Shown here piece after piece: positions 1 to 12,879 of a DNA stretch of 64,000 nt. Position 1 is the first letter of the stretch; each line of letters begins with the position of its first letter. Location of the stretch: assembly GCA_963969595.1 (NCBI GenBank), contig OZ018408.1, positions 49,539,022-49,603,021 of the forward strand, read 5' to 3'. The position numbers were made by a program, and so were the translations under genes. Origin of the DNA: Neckera pumila (Eukaryota; Streptophyta; Bryopsida; Hypnales; Neckeraceae). Below the pieces are notes generated by a model. It did not search any database. It was not told the origin of the DNA and saw nothing but the letters and a program-made list of their open reading frames with translations.

Positions 1-1560
1 CATATTATATTGATTTTTTGGTATATGTTCCTTAAATATTATACCAGTTGTTACGAGTACAAATTCATAGCGAGAGAGTTGCAACGTCACATTGTCAAGT
101 GAGCTACTGTAGAACTCTCATTTTATATTTTACGTTGAAAAACTACGGAGTACTTGTTCTTCTCTATCGGGAGATGTCTAGGTGATCCCAGCTACTACAA
201 TAACCCTGAACATCTTCCATTCCTCAGTAAAGGAACCAGTGGCACGGTATTAGGGTTTGGAGTTTAGAAAACGTATGGGTCATCCTATGATGGAGTTTTT
301 CCTTTGCCGCAATCTTTTCCCATGATTGTTGTCACTCAGTTCCCTTGATAGTGTTCCTGTATTCAACAAACAGAATGCACAGTCAATACGGTGTAAATGT
401 GCAGGTGTAAAGTATGATTTATATTTTCTTACAAATATAAATGTTGTTGTCTGTTGTTTTCTATAGTAATAGCGGGATGTGAAGAGCAAAAAATAAAAGT
501 ACCTTTAGTCAGGTAACATTGGACGACAAATCATGGGTTCTGTATTCAGCCTATGAATACAGTTTTCCATTACTATGGACACAGATGTTGCAATGAAACC
601 TTCATATTAAGATGTAACGCCCACCGTAGCCCACTGTGTTTGGTGTGGTTGATTTCTAACACTCGGCACAATGGTAATCAGTGCTCATTGTAAATAAAAT
701 TTGAACAATGACTAGCTAGGACATAATTCTGTGTCAACTACACCTCCGGAGATAGATTAAACCATGCATTGAACTTACTTTACAAAAAACACATGTATAT
801 GATGGAATAGGGACTACTATAACACTAGTTCTGCATCTTGAGCGCTAAGAAATTGAAACACTTGGACAGAGGCGACGAATGCACAGTGAAGAAATAAAAT
901 GATCAGTGATTCACCAACTGAAGAACGTAGCTTTTGGAAACTAAACCTGCCGCAAACTACATTAGCTTCTTTGAAGTTATTGTGCTTTCAAACACGTTCA
1001 ATTTCCGCAGTAGAATAAAAAAACTCAGTTTAAAAATTCAAAAAGAACAGCATCATTGCGCATTGCATTCTTTTCATTTTTAGTTAGAAGAAAAGGAAAA
1101 CCGCAAAAGCAAACAAACTGCATCCATTTAGTCGCCACTTGCTTCTTTGAAAATTGTAAGTTGATACAAAACACTCGGACAGAGGCTACAAATGCACAAT
1201 GAAGGAATAAAAATGATCAGTGATTCGCCAACTGAAGAATGCAGCTTTAGGAAATCAAACCTCCCAAACTATAGGTTGATACTAAACTAAATTGCTAAAC
1301 CCTAGTAAACTCAAAAAATGAGCTCAAGGACAATCCATCTGCACCTACAAGCTCATGTCCAAATACTTGATAGATAGTGATCAAGCAAGGACAATGAGTA
1401 CCAAAGAGGCAACTGTAAGTTGGAATATGAAACCTAAGGAGAAGTTGCAGAACTGAAACTATCCACGGTTCATGGAACAACTAAAATTCTAGTCCGTGCA
1501 CACGCTCATTGTTTTGCATCTTGGTGCTAAAACATCCGCACACAAGGACTAGCCAACGGA
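1..1560. other. Anonymous AT-rich region with a 110-bp direct duplication
   Basis: I find no convincing gene here. The only clear structure is a diverged direct duplication: about 857-965 and about 1170-1280 share the same succession of blocks (GGACAGAGG, AATGCACA, AATGATCAGTGATTC, CCAACTGAAGAA). Spacing is about 313 bp. Open frames in the region are short and look like chance. Confidence 0.4.
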
Positions 1561-1705
1561 TGTTTATCTCCCGCAATTAAAGCTGTGACTAGCGGAAGGA
1601 GATCTGCATGTACAGAAACTAGAAATCCAGTTGGTAGGGGTTGCTGGCACCTAAAAAATTTGACCTACCATGCATTCTGTAACATTCTGAGCACAGGGAG
1701 TTTAC

Positions 1706-1850
1706 CTTGGAGTAGCGCTACGCCAATTCCAACCCACCCGACCTTCGCAGTGACCGCCGCAACTATAAGCAAACTCCGCGGCCGGCCTTCGCAGCCGACC
1801 TCCACAGCAACCTCTGCAGCGACCACAACGCCAACCTCCGCAGCAACCAT
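1706..1850 (-). CDS. Possible first exon of a minus-strand gene, Ala/Val/Glu-rich
   Basis: An ATG at 1850 opens a frame of 48 codons that ends at a good splice donor, AAG|GTAAAC, at 1706/1705. The predicted peptide is low complexity, with repeated Val-Ala-Ala-Glu-Val units that mirror a roughly 24-bp GC-rich direct repeat in the DNA. The GC content is much higher than in the flanks, as in some plant first exons. I cannot find the next exon to the left, and no family is recognised. It could equally be a simple repeat with a chance ORF. Confidence 0.2.
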
Positions 1851-2516
1851 GGCGCTCTTGAAGACGGAGTTTTGATTCTGACAAACGAATCGTCCAAAGC
1901 AAACTCTCACGAAGAGACTCTCACCAACTCACTAGCGTGATCTCAAGCTACCTTTGCAATCGATCAGAAGTCCCAGCGCAAACTCACTCGCGTGTTCTCA
2001 TTCAAGCTATTGTCCTCAATCTTTCCCATCGATCTCAAGCTACCTCTGCAATCTCCTAAGCGCGTCGTGGGAATCCGGAACGCCAAATTCTATGTGGGAT
2101 CACAACCAAGATTCCAGGGATTCGTGAACAGTCAAACCGATATCGGAAATAGAAATCGAGAGCCAACAGTCACTAACGGGAAAACTAAAGAGCCGTTGAA
2201 TGGAAATCAGTTCCCGGTGTAAATAGGAACGGCCAGTTCCAACGGTGGGGAAACTGGACGGTCAAGAGAGAGGAAGGGGTCAAGTAGAAGCATCCGCATT
2301 CTATCTTCACATTCTGGTGTTTCCTGATTGTGAATGAATGTTTGCAAGGAAGTATGCAGCTGAGAGCTTGGAGGAGTGCAAGTTTTGAGATTCCGGTCCC
2401 GGTTAAGCGGTTGTGAGACTGATTGGCTTTGTGAGAGAGAACAACAGTAGAGCTCAAGTGATTAGGGCAGGAAGATTTGAGAGGTTGTTAGTCAGTCCAA
2501 GTAGTTACTCAGGGCC

Positions 2517-4168
2517 ATGGTGAAGGCAGAGGTGAGTGAAGAGTCGCCTTCACTCAAACTCCGGTCAATGGTACCCGGAGTGCCAAAGAATGCCAAAGAG
2601 AAGGCGCTCTTACGGAAGGACTTGAAAGGGCTGGGATGCGATGGTTTCATGCGGAGGCCGTGGAACCTGAAGAACAAGTCAATTGTTGGGGAGCTGCTCA
2701 CAAAGCAGTCAAGCGAGTGGCATCACACGATCCGGGCGCAACCAACCGGATGGACTCCGGAGATGTGGAGCGAGGTGTACAGTTTTTCCAAGGAAGGGGA
2801 AGGAGCAGCTGGACGTTAGCACGAGTTTGACAGTGGTAAATTTTGTGACCCTGTCTACCCCAAAAATGGATATGCGGTGACAGATTGCACAAACTTAAGG
2901 CATAGGAGAGTGTTGGAGTTTTTAGTTCCGATTTTGAAACCGGAGTGTCTTACTCGGGCCACCATTACAATAGCAAAGATGATTTTTGGAGCGCTGACCA
3001 AAGGGAGGAAAGTGAGTTGGGGTTTAATATTGAAGGAAGTTGTGGGCAAAATGGTCTCAGTTGTAGGCAAGTCCAGACCTTCCAATTTATCTCCTTTTCT
3101 CTTCCACCTCTATGAGTACAATGAGTTACTAAGAGGGAAGGAAGTATCCAAGTACAAGTCTGCGGACGTGATGTTACAGCATGACATTAGTTCGGAATCG
3201 GAATAGCAAAGAGAGGCGTCAATAGAGGAGTCAAAACCGGAAGAGGAACCAAAGGAACCCCCAAAGAAAGCAAGGAACTAGTTGGAGAGGAGACTAGTAA
3301 GGATCCAGTTTGGGCGAAGTCAATTGACCCTCTTGGGGCAATTATAAGTGAATTGAAGGGCATCCAAGAGAAAATGATGAGTGATAAGGAGGTGACCCGG
3401 AAGTCAGAAAACCGGATAGCTAGCCTAACCGGTTAAGTAAAGGATCTGAAGAAGGAGATAGGGAAAAAGTCTGAGAGTGAAGTTAGACAGCTCTCGGCTG
3501 AAACCTTAGACACCTTTAACTGAATTCGGAAGTTTGTTGGGAATTCGGGCGATGTACTTAACAAAGCCAAACTTTTTGAGGTTGGAGTTCTCAAGGAGGG
3601 ATCTTAGATGGGACCTAAGGTTGTTTCAGTCTTGGTGTCCTATCATGAGAAGATGGAGCATACTTTATTTGAGTTGAGAGAAGTCATGGAGAATGCAGGC
3701 TTCCACTTGGAACCGGAACCATCAAAGGCAAAAGAAAAGGTGAAGGAAGAAACTCTGAGCAAGGCAACACCGTCAAAGAGTTCAGCTGATCGGAAGTCGA
3801 AGGGAGAACAAGAAGAGAAGACCACACCAGTCAGCTGCTCCAAGTTGAAGATGGACACGGCAACTGGAAAAGGGTTTTCACCTGGATTCTAGACCCGCAG
3901 TCAAAGTAAGTTTGCAGAACCAGATCAGGGCACTCCCCAGAGCACCCTTTCCGGTTGGTCAGATAAGCCAGCAGTAAAACGATGGAAATAAACATCAAAG
4001 AGGAATAGGGAGGCGTCACCCACGATTGAGGTTGAATCTAAAGAGGGTGAGTCGCCAGAGACCACGGAGAAGGAGGAGAGCTAGTCCGAATCAGGAAAAG
4101 AATCCGAGGAAGGAGAAGAAGAATCTGAACCGAAACTGGAACCTGCTCGTGAAAAGAGGAAAGGTAAA
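2517..4168 (+). pseudogene. Element 0 ORF, 5' part: plant transposon-protein (PF20167/Athila ORF1-like), degenerate
   Basis: The ATG at 2517 opens a frame that aligns by eye with the ORFs of elements 1-3. Shared features are a GCxGF motif, a PW motif, W-x-PEMW, then VTDC-x4-HRRxLEFLxPIL, IAKMIFGALT and FHLYEY. This resembles the 'putative plant transposon protein' domain (PF20167) of Athila-like ORF1 proteins; the name is from memory of the family, not a search. In-frame stops occur at 2817 (TAG) and 3204 (TAG), with further frame changes before 3608-3892, a Lys/Glu/Ser-rich stretch. The frame near 4110-4168 is the acidic and basic tail, cut by element 1 and resumed at 7810. Not functional as it stands. 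Confidence 0.6.
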
Positions 4169-4173
4169 CCTCC
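4169..4173. repeat. Target-site duplication CCTCC, left copy
   Basis: CCTCC directly precedes the TGTGGGAACACG start of element 1 and is repeated at 7805-7809 just after its end. Confidence 0.85.
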
Positions 4174-7100
4174 TGTGGGAACACGCAATATCAATATTTA
4201 GAAATTTGGATTAGTTTAGGATCAATTCCGTAAATATTTTCAAAATTTTGTAGTAGTCAAGCTGGAAACCGGAACATCTAGTAGAAACTAGGTAGTCAGG
4301 AAGTTCCGGCTTGCAAAAACTTGTAAAATAGGTAAGAAATGGACTTTAGCCGGAATCCGGAAACCGGAATGGGATCCGGATTCAGGCAACCTACGAACTA
4401 GGGGTCCAGCCTATGAAAACTAGGGATCCGTTTGCAAATGGTGGCGCATTAAATGGCCAAACCAACAGGTGTCGGTCACTGGCCGGGTACTTAAGCAGAT
4501 GGGCCTTTTGTTTTTCTCCCTCTTTCTTTCGCTCGAGCAGGTGTGTGTGCTTGCAAGTTTTGGAGCCCGTTTCTTTTAGAAGAGTGAAAGAGTGGTGAGT
4601 TAGGCTGGATAGGGAGAGAAGAAAAGGAGGGTCCCGATTGCACCAGATTGTAGGTCAAGAAGATGGCGGGATCATTGGCGCAGGGGCAGAAGACTATTCC
4701 TTCTATCAAGCTCCTATACCCAGTCATTCTGTCGGACTCCGCTGGGCGCTTAGAGTTAGAGGAAGATCTCTTCAAACTAGGGTGTATCGGGTTCATCGGG
4801 CAACCCTGGATAGTTAGAAGTGAAGATTTTCTTCGTGAGTTGGTTATAGGGACGCCAAACCAGTTTGAGCCGACGCCAAGGGGTTGGTTGGCCTCTTGGA
4901 TGGAAGGGATGTGGGCGGAAACTTACGGGTTGAAGCAGTCCGGATCCGGAAATGCGACCCAGACGGATAAGTTTTATGAAGACAAGTTCAAGAAACCGCC
5001 GCACCATAAGGAGGGTTTCACCGTTAGTGACTGTATCGATGAGTGCCATAGGCGATTACTGAATTTCCTGATTCCCATCGTCTATCCGGAAAAGCCAACC
5101 AGGGTTACGGTTACAGTAGCGAATACGATTTTCGGAGCACTTGAAGGCCAGTTCGTGAACTGGGCGACCATAATCCACCAGAAGGTCAAGAAGATGGCGG
5201 TGGCTATCGACAAGGCTAAGCAAAGTTCGCTCAGTACTTACTAGTTCCACATGTATCATCATTTTGATTTCATAACCCCGCAGGAACAAGTTGCCTATGA
5301 GACCGGAATGCAGATCCTGAAGTACGGATTCACAGAAGAGTTGAAGCCAACGGGAGAAGCGGCACTAGAAGAAGAAGAGGAAGAGGAGGATCCGGAACCG
5401 AAGCCGCTGGAGAAGAAGAAGTGACAGAAGACCACCAATCTAGATGCACGAAGAACGAGTCTGGACGTGCTGGAACCGAATTCGTCCCTGACCCAGCTAG
5501 CACCGGAATCTTCCGATGCATCCGACTTCTATGAGGCCGGAACCCGATGGATGGTGCAGTGCCGGAAGATGCACGCCGAGATGGCAGAGGTCATCACGGG
5601 CGTCGCCAGGGAGTTAAATGTTGAGACGGATCAGATCTTGAACGAACTCCGGAAGAGACCCGATCCGGCACTACTCCAAGAGAAGGACAAGCAGATCGAG
5701 ATGCTTAAGACGGAGCGAGATCACTACAAGAACAAGTTCTACTGGACGGAGGGGCAGTCAATCTCAGCCCAGAAGAAGGAAACGGATGCCCTGAAGCTAG
5801 TCAGGGATTTGAAGGTGTTGGTAGAAGAACCGGAACATCAGATCATCCGGTCCATGCTTTACACAAAGAAACTCGAGAACGACGGCATTGTTACCGGATC
5901 CAGAGTGCTGCAAGTCCTAGTCGATTACGAGGCCAAGATGAAGATTGTTTTGGACGATATGAGGCAGTTGCTGGGACATTTGGATGTGGCCAAGGATGAC
6001 TTTGGGCTATTTCCGGATATCTTCATGGAGTCCCTGGGCAAACACGGAGTCGGAACTTCTGGGACACAAGAAGATCCAGGCTTAAAGTCCCTGTTTAAAA
6101 TGCCTAGGGTGCCTTCCTCGAGTCATTTCCCGAAGTGGAGCACGGTAAATACTTTTGCCCCTTCCTCACAGTCTCCGTCGGGATCCAAAAAGGCTGGGCA
6201 GAGGTTGCCGATCCGGAGAGATCTGTTAGAAGGTTTGGGGACAATCAATCCGGCAAGAGAGCACCCGGAGAGATTCCCTCATATGTCGGAACAGTCACCA
6301 GTACGGGATACGTAATTGATTGACTTAGGAAATCCAGCTCTAGAGACGAAACCGGAACCCAGGCCGGAAACCCGGCTGAACAAGAGGACGAAAATAGTGG
6401 AAGCCGAAATCTCGGATCCGGATGAAGAACTCGAGATGGTGGAACCTGAGAGGCAGCTAAAGCTCCGGAAGTCTTAGAAGCGGAAACCGGAAAGCAAGAA
6501 GCTGGCGAAGCAACAGATTGAAGACTCCGAGTTTGGAGAATTTGAGTTGGGCTCAGAATTTGAGGAAGATACGGAGGAGGATGAGACGTCTCCTGCGACC
6601 CGTCAGAATCCGCCTTGAGCCGCCAAAATGACGCCAGCGAAGGGTCCCAGCCGACAGCCAAGCAGGGAGCCGGGAGTTCAAAGAAATCTCAAGTGGCAAA
6701 GTAGTTAGAAGGGGACAACTTGTGGTGGTGGATTAGAATTTAGTTAGTTTTATCCCGAAACCGGATTCCAAGCATGGGCCCGATTTCCGGAAACATAGGG
6801 ATAAGGACTTTCCGGTTTATTCGGGATTTCTTTGGTGTGTGTGTGGTTGCCCCGGTTTGTGGGGAGCCCTTTTTCGCTTTTAGGGTGTTGACTTTGGTTT
6901 TGTTTTGGGTTTTTAAGGACGGGCAAGTTAGTTGCCCCTCATTCCCTCCTAGTTGATATTCAATTGTATTTCATTCCCTTTTTCAAAATCTGAGCCCGCG
7001 GGTATGCAGTTTGGCTTTATCAGTGTATCCGGATTGTGTTGACTTGTGGTTTGGGTGTTGGAAGGAAAGGACAGGTGAGGAGGAATCCGGATTTAGTAGA

Positions 7101-7804
7101 ATACGGTCTGAGTCGAGAGTGTGCTATTGTAATGTTGTTGGATTGTTGACTTAGGAGCTGCACACAATGTCTTTAAACTACCAGAAGAGTAGTCCGGATC
7201 ACAGAGTAGCGGGGAAGCGAGTCCGGTTGTCAAGCCATGCGGAGGTAAGCGCCCGCCCAAGGAAGCCCCCACCTGTCTAGAAGATCTACCAATCTTAGGA
7301 TTCATCTAACCTCTAGAAAGATCACACCCCATACTTATTTCGGATTCTGAGATCTGTCGTTGTAGTAAGGGAAAGTGAAGTATTCCTTAGTGACCTGCTG
7401 TCTGGAGTTACCATTCGGAAGTTGTGAGGATCCGGATCTTTTTGTCTTGCTGCAAACTATTGAATACTCGGGTGTTGTTATTTGTGTTTGTTAGAATTGT
7501 AGGAGAACAAGAGTGGTGAAGTCCCTATCCCCTCAAAAGATCAACTAGTGGACCCTCTGAAGGTGAAACAGAGGTATTGAAAACCAGATTGAAAGAAGAG
7601 ACGTAAACTGAATTCCGGAAAGTTTATGTTCCGGATTGTGAAAGGATCCGGAAAATGTTGAGTAGGTAAGAAGAAAGAAAGATAGAAAAGCCGGATAGCT
7701 AGAATACGCTATATATAATCCGGAAATTCCCTGGGACGATATTTTGTGTTATCTTGGCACATTTTTGTGTTAAGGATACTTACGCCTAGATTGCGCGTAC
7801 GACA
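4174..7804 (+). mobile_element. Element 1: complete 3,631-bp TGTNR-type element
   Basis: It begins TGTGGGAACACGCAAT and ends TTGCGCGTACGACA, and is flanked by CCTCC on both sides. Removing it and one CCTCC restores an open frame in the host ORF of element 0. Layout: a leader of about 490 bp with a TACTTAAG box near 4490, one long degenerate ORF (4663-about 6705), and a 1.1-kb 3' non-coding region with a TTTTTAAGG box near 6913. Element 2 is the same family at nearly the same size (3,642 bp without its own insert). I looked for the first 480 bp in the 3' region and found no copy, so it is not a standard LTR retrotransposon. Confidence 0.85.
4663..6705 (+). pseudogene. Element 1 ORF: plant transposon-protein-like domain plus coiled coil and acidic tail
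   Basis: The ATG at 4663 is shared in position with element 2 (34066). Residues about 1-230 form the PF20167/Athila-like part: GCIGFI, PW, GMWAETYG, SDCIDE, YPEKPTRVTVTVANTIFGAL, then FHMYHHFDF. An acidic run follows near 5380. A long charged, probably coiled-coil segment follows (5467-6100, with KRPDPALLQEKDKQ and YKNKFYWTEGQ). The tail is rich in Glu, Pro and Lys. Compared with element 2, in-frame stops are seen at 5242 (TAG), 5422 (TGA), 6313 (TAA), 6476 (TAG) and 6616 (TGA), so it is a dead copy. No zinc knuckle, protease, reverse transcriptase or integrase motif is present. Confidence 0.7.
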
Positions 7805-7809
7805 CCTCC
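7805..7809. repeat. Target-site duplication CCTCC, right copy
   Basis: CCTCC follows the ACGACA end of element 1 and matches 4169-4173. Confidence 0.85.
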
Positions 7810-7918
7810 AATTCCTTCAGAGGGGAAAGCTTCTAAGTCTATTAGTGGTAGACAGCAGCCAGCAAGGAAGGGAGTGGTCAAGACTACACCAACACCATCC
7901 AAGCGGCAGAAGAAGTAG
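7810..7918 (+). pseudogene. Element 0 ORF, 3' end after the element 1 insertion
   Basis: Reading from 4110-4173 straight into 7810 gives one uninterrupted frame. It is a basic, Ser/Thr/Gln-rich tail ending in KRQKK and a TAG stop at 7916-7918. The other family members also end in Lys-rich tails before TAG. This continuity confirms that element 1 entered the coding region of element 0. Confidence 0.7.
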
Positions 7919-8827
7919 GCAGAAAGTTTTTAGAAGTTGAGTTAGGGAGTTAGTGGAACTCCAGTTTTTGGTAGGTGGAAAGTAAAAATAGAGTCCAGTT
8001 AAGTTTACTTTAGGAAAGTTAAAGATAGGTGGAGTTCAGTTAAGTAGAGGAAAGTTAAAGATAGGTGGAGTTCAGTTAAGTAGAGGAAAGTTAAAGTTTT
8101 AGAAAGCAACTTTCTAGTTGCTTCCCGATTGCATGCACCTGGACAGCTGGATCCGGTTTTTCTGGATCTGAGATCCACTTTTGTGGAAAGGGCCGGCTGT
8201 TAGGAAGTCAACACTACTAGTTAGGATTTTGAGATTGGGGGAATGACGCGTGTCATTCTCTGGTCTGTAGTTAGGATTCTCATGGGGCCTTTTTGGATTT
8301 CCCTTGGTTTGGTATTTAGGGGATTGAAGTTAGTTTCAATCCCGGGCTTGATAAGATAGTTTTATCTTACATTTGTGTTCTTTTTTATTTTTCATTGCAA
8401 AATAAAATTTTTGATTTCCACATCCTAAGTAATGGTCTGAAAAGTCTTGATGCTGGGTTGGTATGCCAGTAATGCTAGAACCATTACTTTGTGCGGGTAG
8501 CTATGTTTGCAAGTTTTGGAAGAAGATGAATGTCCCCAAATGTTTCATGTATTCGATTTCCGAGAGTAGCGTCTCTGTTTGAGAGCTTGGGTCCGGAGAG
8601 TCTGTCATTGTAGTAGTGTGAGGACGGTAGGGGTTTCTTGAGTGACCTTCTGGTCCGGATTAAGCTTCTAGGTTAGTTGTGAGGAGAAACTGAAGTCCTA
8701 TTTCTTTTTGTCTTTTGTTATTTTTCTTCTTTTTAGTGAAACTTCTGTCACTCTAAACATTGAAGGGTAGGAATTCACGTAGCCTTCCTCAATTGCAATA
8801 TGCACAACCCTCTAATATCACTATAAG

Positions 8828-9500
8828 AAACTGTTGTTTTTGGTGGTGTTAGGCCATGACGTGAGTGCCTCGTCAAACAACTAACTGTCAATGGAACTGT
8901 GGCCATGGAAACCTGGATTTTGGGTGATGATTTTGCAAACAAACAGATGCCCCATTAAGAACAGTCAATTACCCCTAAAGACGTGCTTGCTTTTCAGGTC
9001 ATCATGAGAAACAATGAAGCGTCAGACCAGACATAGTAAATGAGAGGACCGAGCCATGTGGACAGATGGGTGGGATCCTTTAAATAATTGAAAATGGAGT
9101 GGTAGTGTCTGCCCGTTGATCCGCATCAAAACTGAGAAAGATTGGACAGTGCATGGCCTGAAATCCAATTAATTCAGGAACGTCACGATGGAAAAGCCTC
9201 ATGATTAATTAAAAAATAAAAGAAAATAATCCCATGTTTGATGGGAAAGTCCCAGATATTGCTCTGGCGCTGTTACAAACTTTATTTTATTTCGGGTAGT
9301 CTGACATGTAAACCTCAGGGGCAGGTCGCCCGCAGGAATGGTCCGGGTTGTAATTGTTTGCCATATGAAACTGGAGACATATACTATTAGTGGTTTCTGT
9401 CTTCAATAAATTATGCTATTAATTAATTTTTAATTTAGTGGCAATCCAAATTTAATAACAGCAATGAGTGGAAAGTGTCAAGGGTACCTCCTAAATGCCC
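8828..9500 (+). mobile_element. Possible CACTA-type transposon end
   Basis: CACTATAAGAAACTG at 8828 resembles the CACTACAAGAAA ends of plant EnSpm/CACTA transposons. I could not find the matching inverted end, and no transposase frame is present. The extent given is a guess; the remaining DNA to 9820 shows nothing else. Confidence 0.2.
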
Positions 9501-11969
9501 AAGACAACCAAACGTGGTGTTTGCAAAACTTTGAAGTTAAATAAAATCGAACGAATTTGCTTTTTCTAGTGATTTATACAATTAGAAAGTTCTTGTTGAA
9601 GTTTAATTAAAGCACCAAATTTCTGATATCGGACAAAAATGATAGTCATTTTCTATTCAAGTTTTTGTACAAGGATTTCGTACAAAGATACCAATCTGAA
9701 CAGAACGGGTATCAACCTGGACTTCCTGTTCTATTCAGTGATTTTGGAAATGAGCCTCAAATACAATAGATTTTTTTGGAAAAATCACATTCAACATTGA
9801 TTTAAAAAAATTGTAGAGTACATTTTAACCCCTAAAGGACCAAGGTTATTTTCCTACCAAGAATGGCATGGTCAAAACTATCATTATTGTTGCAAAGAGA
9901 AAATAACTTGTTAATTTATTTATTTTGCATATCCAACTGTAAAATCTTATATTTAACTAGTATATGAACACATGGAAAACATTTTAGGAACCTAGACCAT
10001 GTAGATTGTAAGATATATGCATTTAAAGTGAAAAAAAACAGTTTTCTTGCACTTTGCTTGATGATAATTTTTGGATTTGAATCTTTTTAGTTCAAATTTT
10101 TTGCTCTACTAACTTTGATTTTCTACTTAATTGTGTTAAGTAGTAAAGTTGAGAGTCTACAAAAATCGTTTAGGAAAAACAAAAATTCATTTACACTCTT
10201 TTGAAAATTGAGTAATAAAGGTGGGTTCAAGATTGAAGTAAAAAATAAATTGTGGATAGCTTTTAGATGGAAATGAACCATAGTAATCACTACGGTGGGA
10301 TTGTTCTAGCAAGAAAATCAAACATTATCTAACGATGTTTGTTTAATAATTTTGAAAGTGGAATTCCAAAATGATTTCTACAAGTAATTTTTTTAAAAAG
10401 ATGCTTAGTATGCCCCCAAAACTAAAATTGAAAATAACTTTCTCATTTTTAGTCCAAATAGAAAGAAAGAAAGCTTCACATGTATAGAAAATTATAGAAT
10501 TTGAAAAAAAAATGTAGAAAAAAATAATTTTGAATTTTTATTTATTTTTTTATTTTTTGCCGCTGACTTCCATATTTGCTTCTTGTGCCATAGCTTTTGC
10601 TCTCGGGCACCAATTAAAATAAAAATTATATATCCATAGAGCTTTTGCAATAAATATTGTCATATGTTATACTTGACAACTACAAAAATACGTGCAATTA
10701 ATTCTATAAAAATTGACCTAGTACATTATAACATATCTGAATTTCAAGTGAAGAAAAAAACTTTCCTCAGACCTTTCTTTACTACTTTTTTTGCCTACAA
10801 TTTTTTCTCCCCAATTAAATTCCGCACTTTTTATTTTAATTATTTACAGATTTCTTCAAAGATTTTGAAATCAAAATCTCCCCCACCTCCAAAAAAAATT
10901 CTGAAAGACAACATTGCATTTGAAGAATGAAGACAATCTTAAATTGTGGAGTACAACTTTGGAGAATATATGAAATTGGTTATAAGTCTTACGTAGAATT
11001 TTATTTCAATTATCCTAACTGCAAAATTGTTCTAGCAACAAAACATGAACCTATCTAAGATAGAGTTTTCTAGAAATTCTCAAAATGATAGAAATGAAAA
11101 TAGTTCCAAATGATATTTTTTGAATCCTCTTTTTAATTGTTACATTGCCTTTGCAACTAAGATTGTCCATAACTTCCTCATGGTCACTCTTTTTTCAATG
11201 AAACAAATCTTCACATGTACACACAAATTTAATCTTTGATAAAATATTTAATCTTCATGTATATATATATTATTTGGGTAAAGTTGCCGAAATGCATTTT
11301 TGCTGAATGTGCCATAATTTTTTATTTAAGTGGTATCCATTAAAATAAAAATCAAATTTGCACTCAGCTGTCGCATAAGTACAGAACCTAATATAATGCA
11401 AAAAAAGAATAAAAATAATATAGGCAAAACAAATTTGCTCCAACACCAATTGTCCGCCAATAGAAATAATAGTCCTTCAAGGGTTGAAAAGAACGTTCGA
11501 TGGTATGACGCGTAAAACTCTAAGAAGTGTTTCAATTCAAATAACCGTGACATGGAAATATGTGCTCTTCCTCTAAAATACATTTTGAGTTATTTTTTTT
11601 ATCACATTCAATCCTGGTATTGATGCTTAATAAATCATAGAAATAGCATTCATTTGACATGTTATTTTGAAGTCAAAATACATGGCATAGACGTTTCAGG
11701 GCATCAATGTATACATCACTAACAAAAATCAACTCGTCTTCCAATCATCCTTTACACTTTGTGCTTTGTAAGCAACAACACTGGCTACAACAATGTATCA
11801 TGTTTTCCTGCAAAGGAACTATTAGTTGTGCGGAACGGCCTCGTCGAACATGCATGAGTTGATTAGAAGCGTGTATGCCAATCAATACAAAATGTAATAG
11901 ATAACAAAATTGAAAACAAAGCAGAGAATCTGACATATAACTAGACATATAACATGATAGAAATATGGC
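9500..11969. repeat. AT-rich intergenic DNA with one MITE-like start at 9825
   Basis: A TTAACCCCTAAAGGACC block at about 9828 matches the start of the AT-rich elements at 11970 and 13248, but its far end is not clear. The rest is A/T-rich sequence with short chance ORFs. The longest, 10664-10930, is low-complexity and starts in an AT-rich run. Confidence 0.35.
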
Positions 11970-12870
11970 TTAACCCCTAAAAGCCTGTTGTCCCTTCGGG
12001 GGACAAATGCATTCTTGGGCAGGTACCTATGGGCTGAAATTTTCTCCTGATTTTTTTAAATTTTTTTTGGAGGTAGAAAATCTAATTAGCTTCATGGGAA
12101 TATAATTTTTTCCACAATTGGTACCTGGGAACAAAATTTATGACCAAATAAGCTCAAAACAGGGGACGGCAGGCAGAAAAAAATAATAGTTTTTTTTTTC
12201 TCATAGATTTTGTTTTTGCCTATCTTAAAAGCTTTGATTCATTTCATTTGGATTTGTTATGAGAAAGTTATGGACATTCTTGTTTTTCGGGCAGTTTGAG
12301 CATCTTTTTGAAAAAAATAACTTGTACGACTCATTTCTGAATGCAATTTTTTTAAATTTCAAAATTTTTTTTGCATTGTTCAGTTTTGTTGTTAGAAAAA
12401 TCTCACCACTGGGATTAGTGCATTCTAAATCCACCTAAAATATATGAATATTTAAAATTTTCCTTCTATCTCATACCTAATTCTACTTAACAATTTTTTA
12501 AATAATGAAAATTAAGTTTTTTTGAATTCTTCTTTTTTTGGGTAGATTGTCAACTCAATTCTTCACCATAGACATTTAAATCTCTAAACTTTGTAGTGCA
12601 AAAGTTTTAGGCAAACTCAAAAATCCAGTCCCACAATGTGCTGAAAAAATTGTTTTCTTCACTTTGAACGTATATATCTTGCAATCTGTGCGGTCAAAAA
12701 TTCTGAAATTTTTCTCTCACATTTTTATACTAGTTAGGTGCAAGATCCTATGGTTAGATGTGCAAAAAAAAAAAGGACTTTTTTTTTTCATTGTTTGCTA
12801 AAAAAATGGCAGTTTTGGATGTCTTTTGGTAGCCTGAATTCCCTGAAGGACTTGGGCCTTTAGGGATTAA
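11970..12870. mobile_element. AT-rich MITE-like element, TTAACCCCTAAA ends
   Basis: It starts TTAACCCCTAAAAGCC and ends GGGCCTTTAGGGATTAA, an imperfect inverted repeat of about 14 bp. The internal part (12540-12770) is closely matched by 39170-39420, with the same order of blocks (AACTTTGTAGTGCAAAA, CAATGTGCTG, TGTGCGGTCA). No coding capacity is seen, and target duplications are not clear. Confidence 0.6.
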
Positions 12871-12879
12871 ACCCAAAAA

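Larger units (their letters stand above)
2093..8800 (+). mobile_element. Element 0: TGTNR-type non-LTR-bearing element with plant transposon-protein ORF, split by element 1
   Basis: The start is put at 2093 because TGTGGGATCACAACC there resembles the TGTGGGAGCACGCAAT start of element 2. The end is not defined: similarity to the 3' part of element 3 fades near 8800, and I found no matching target duplication, so both ends are tentative. Inside are a degenerate ORF (2517-4168 plus 7810-7918) and a 3' non-coding part with blocks shared with element 3 (ATCTGAGATCCACTTTTGTGG at about 8166, then a TATTTAGG stretch and a poly-pyrimidine zone). Element 1 sits in the ORF near its 3' end. No long direct terminal repeats are seen. 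Confidence 0.55.
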
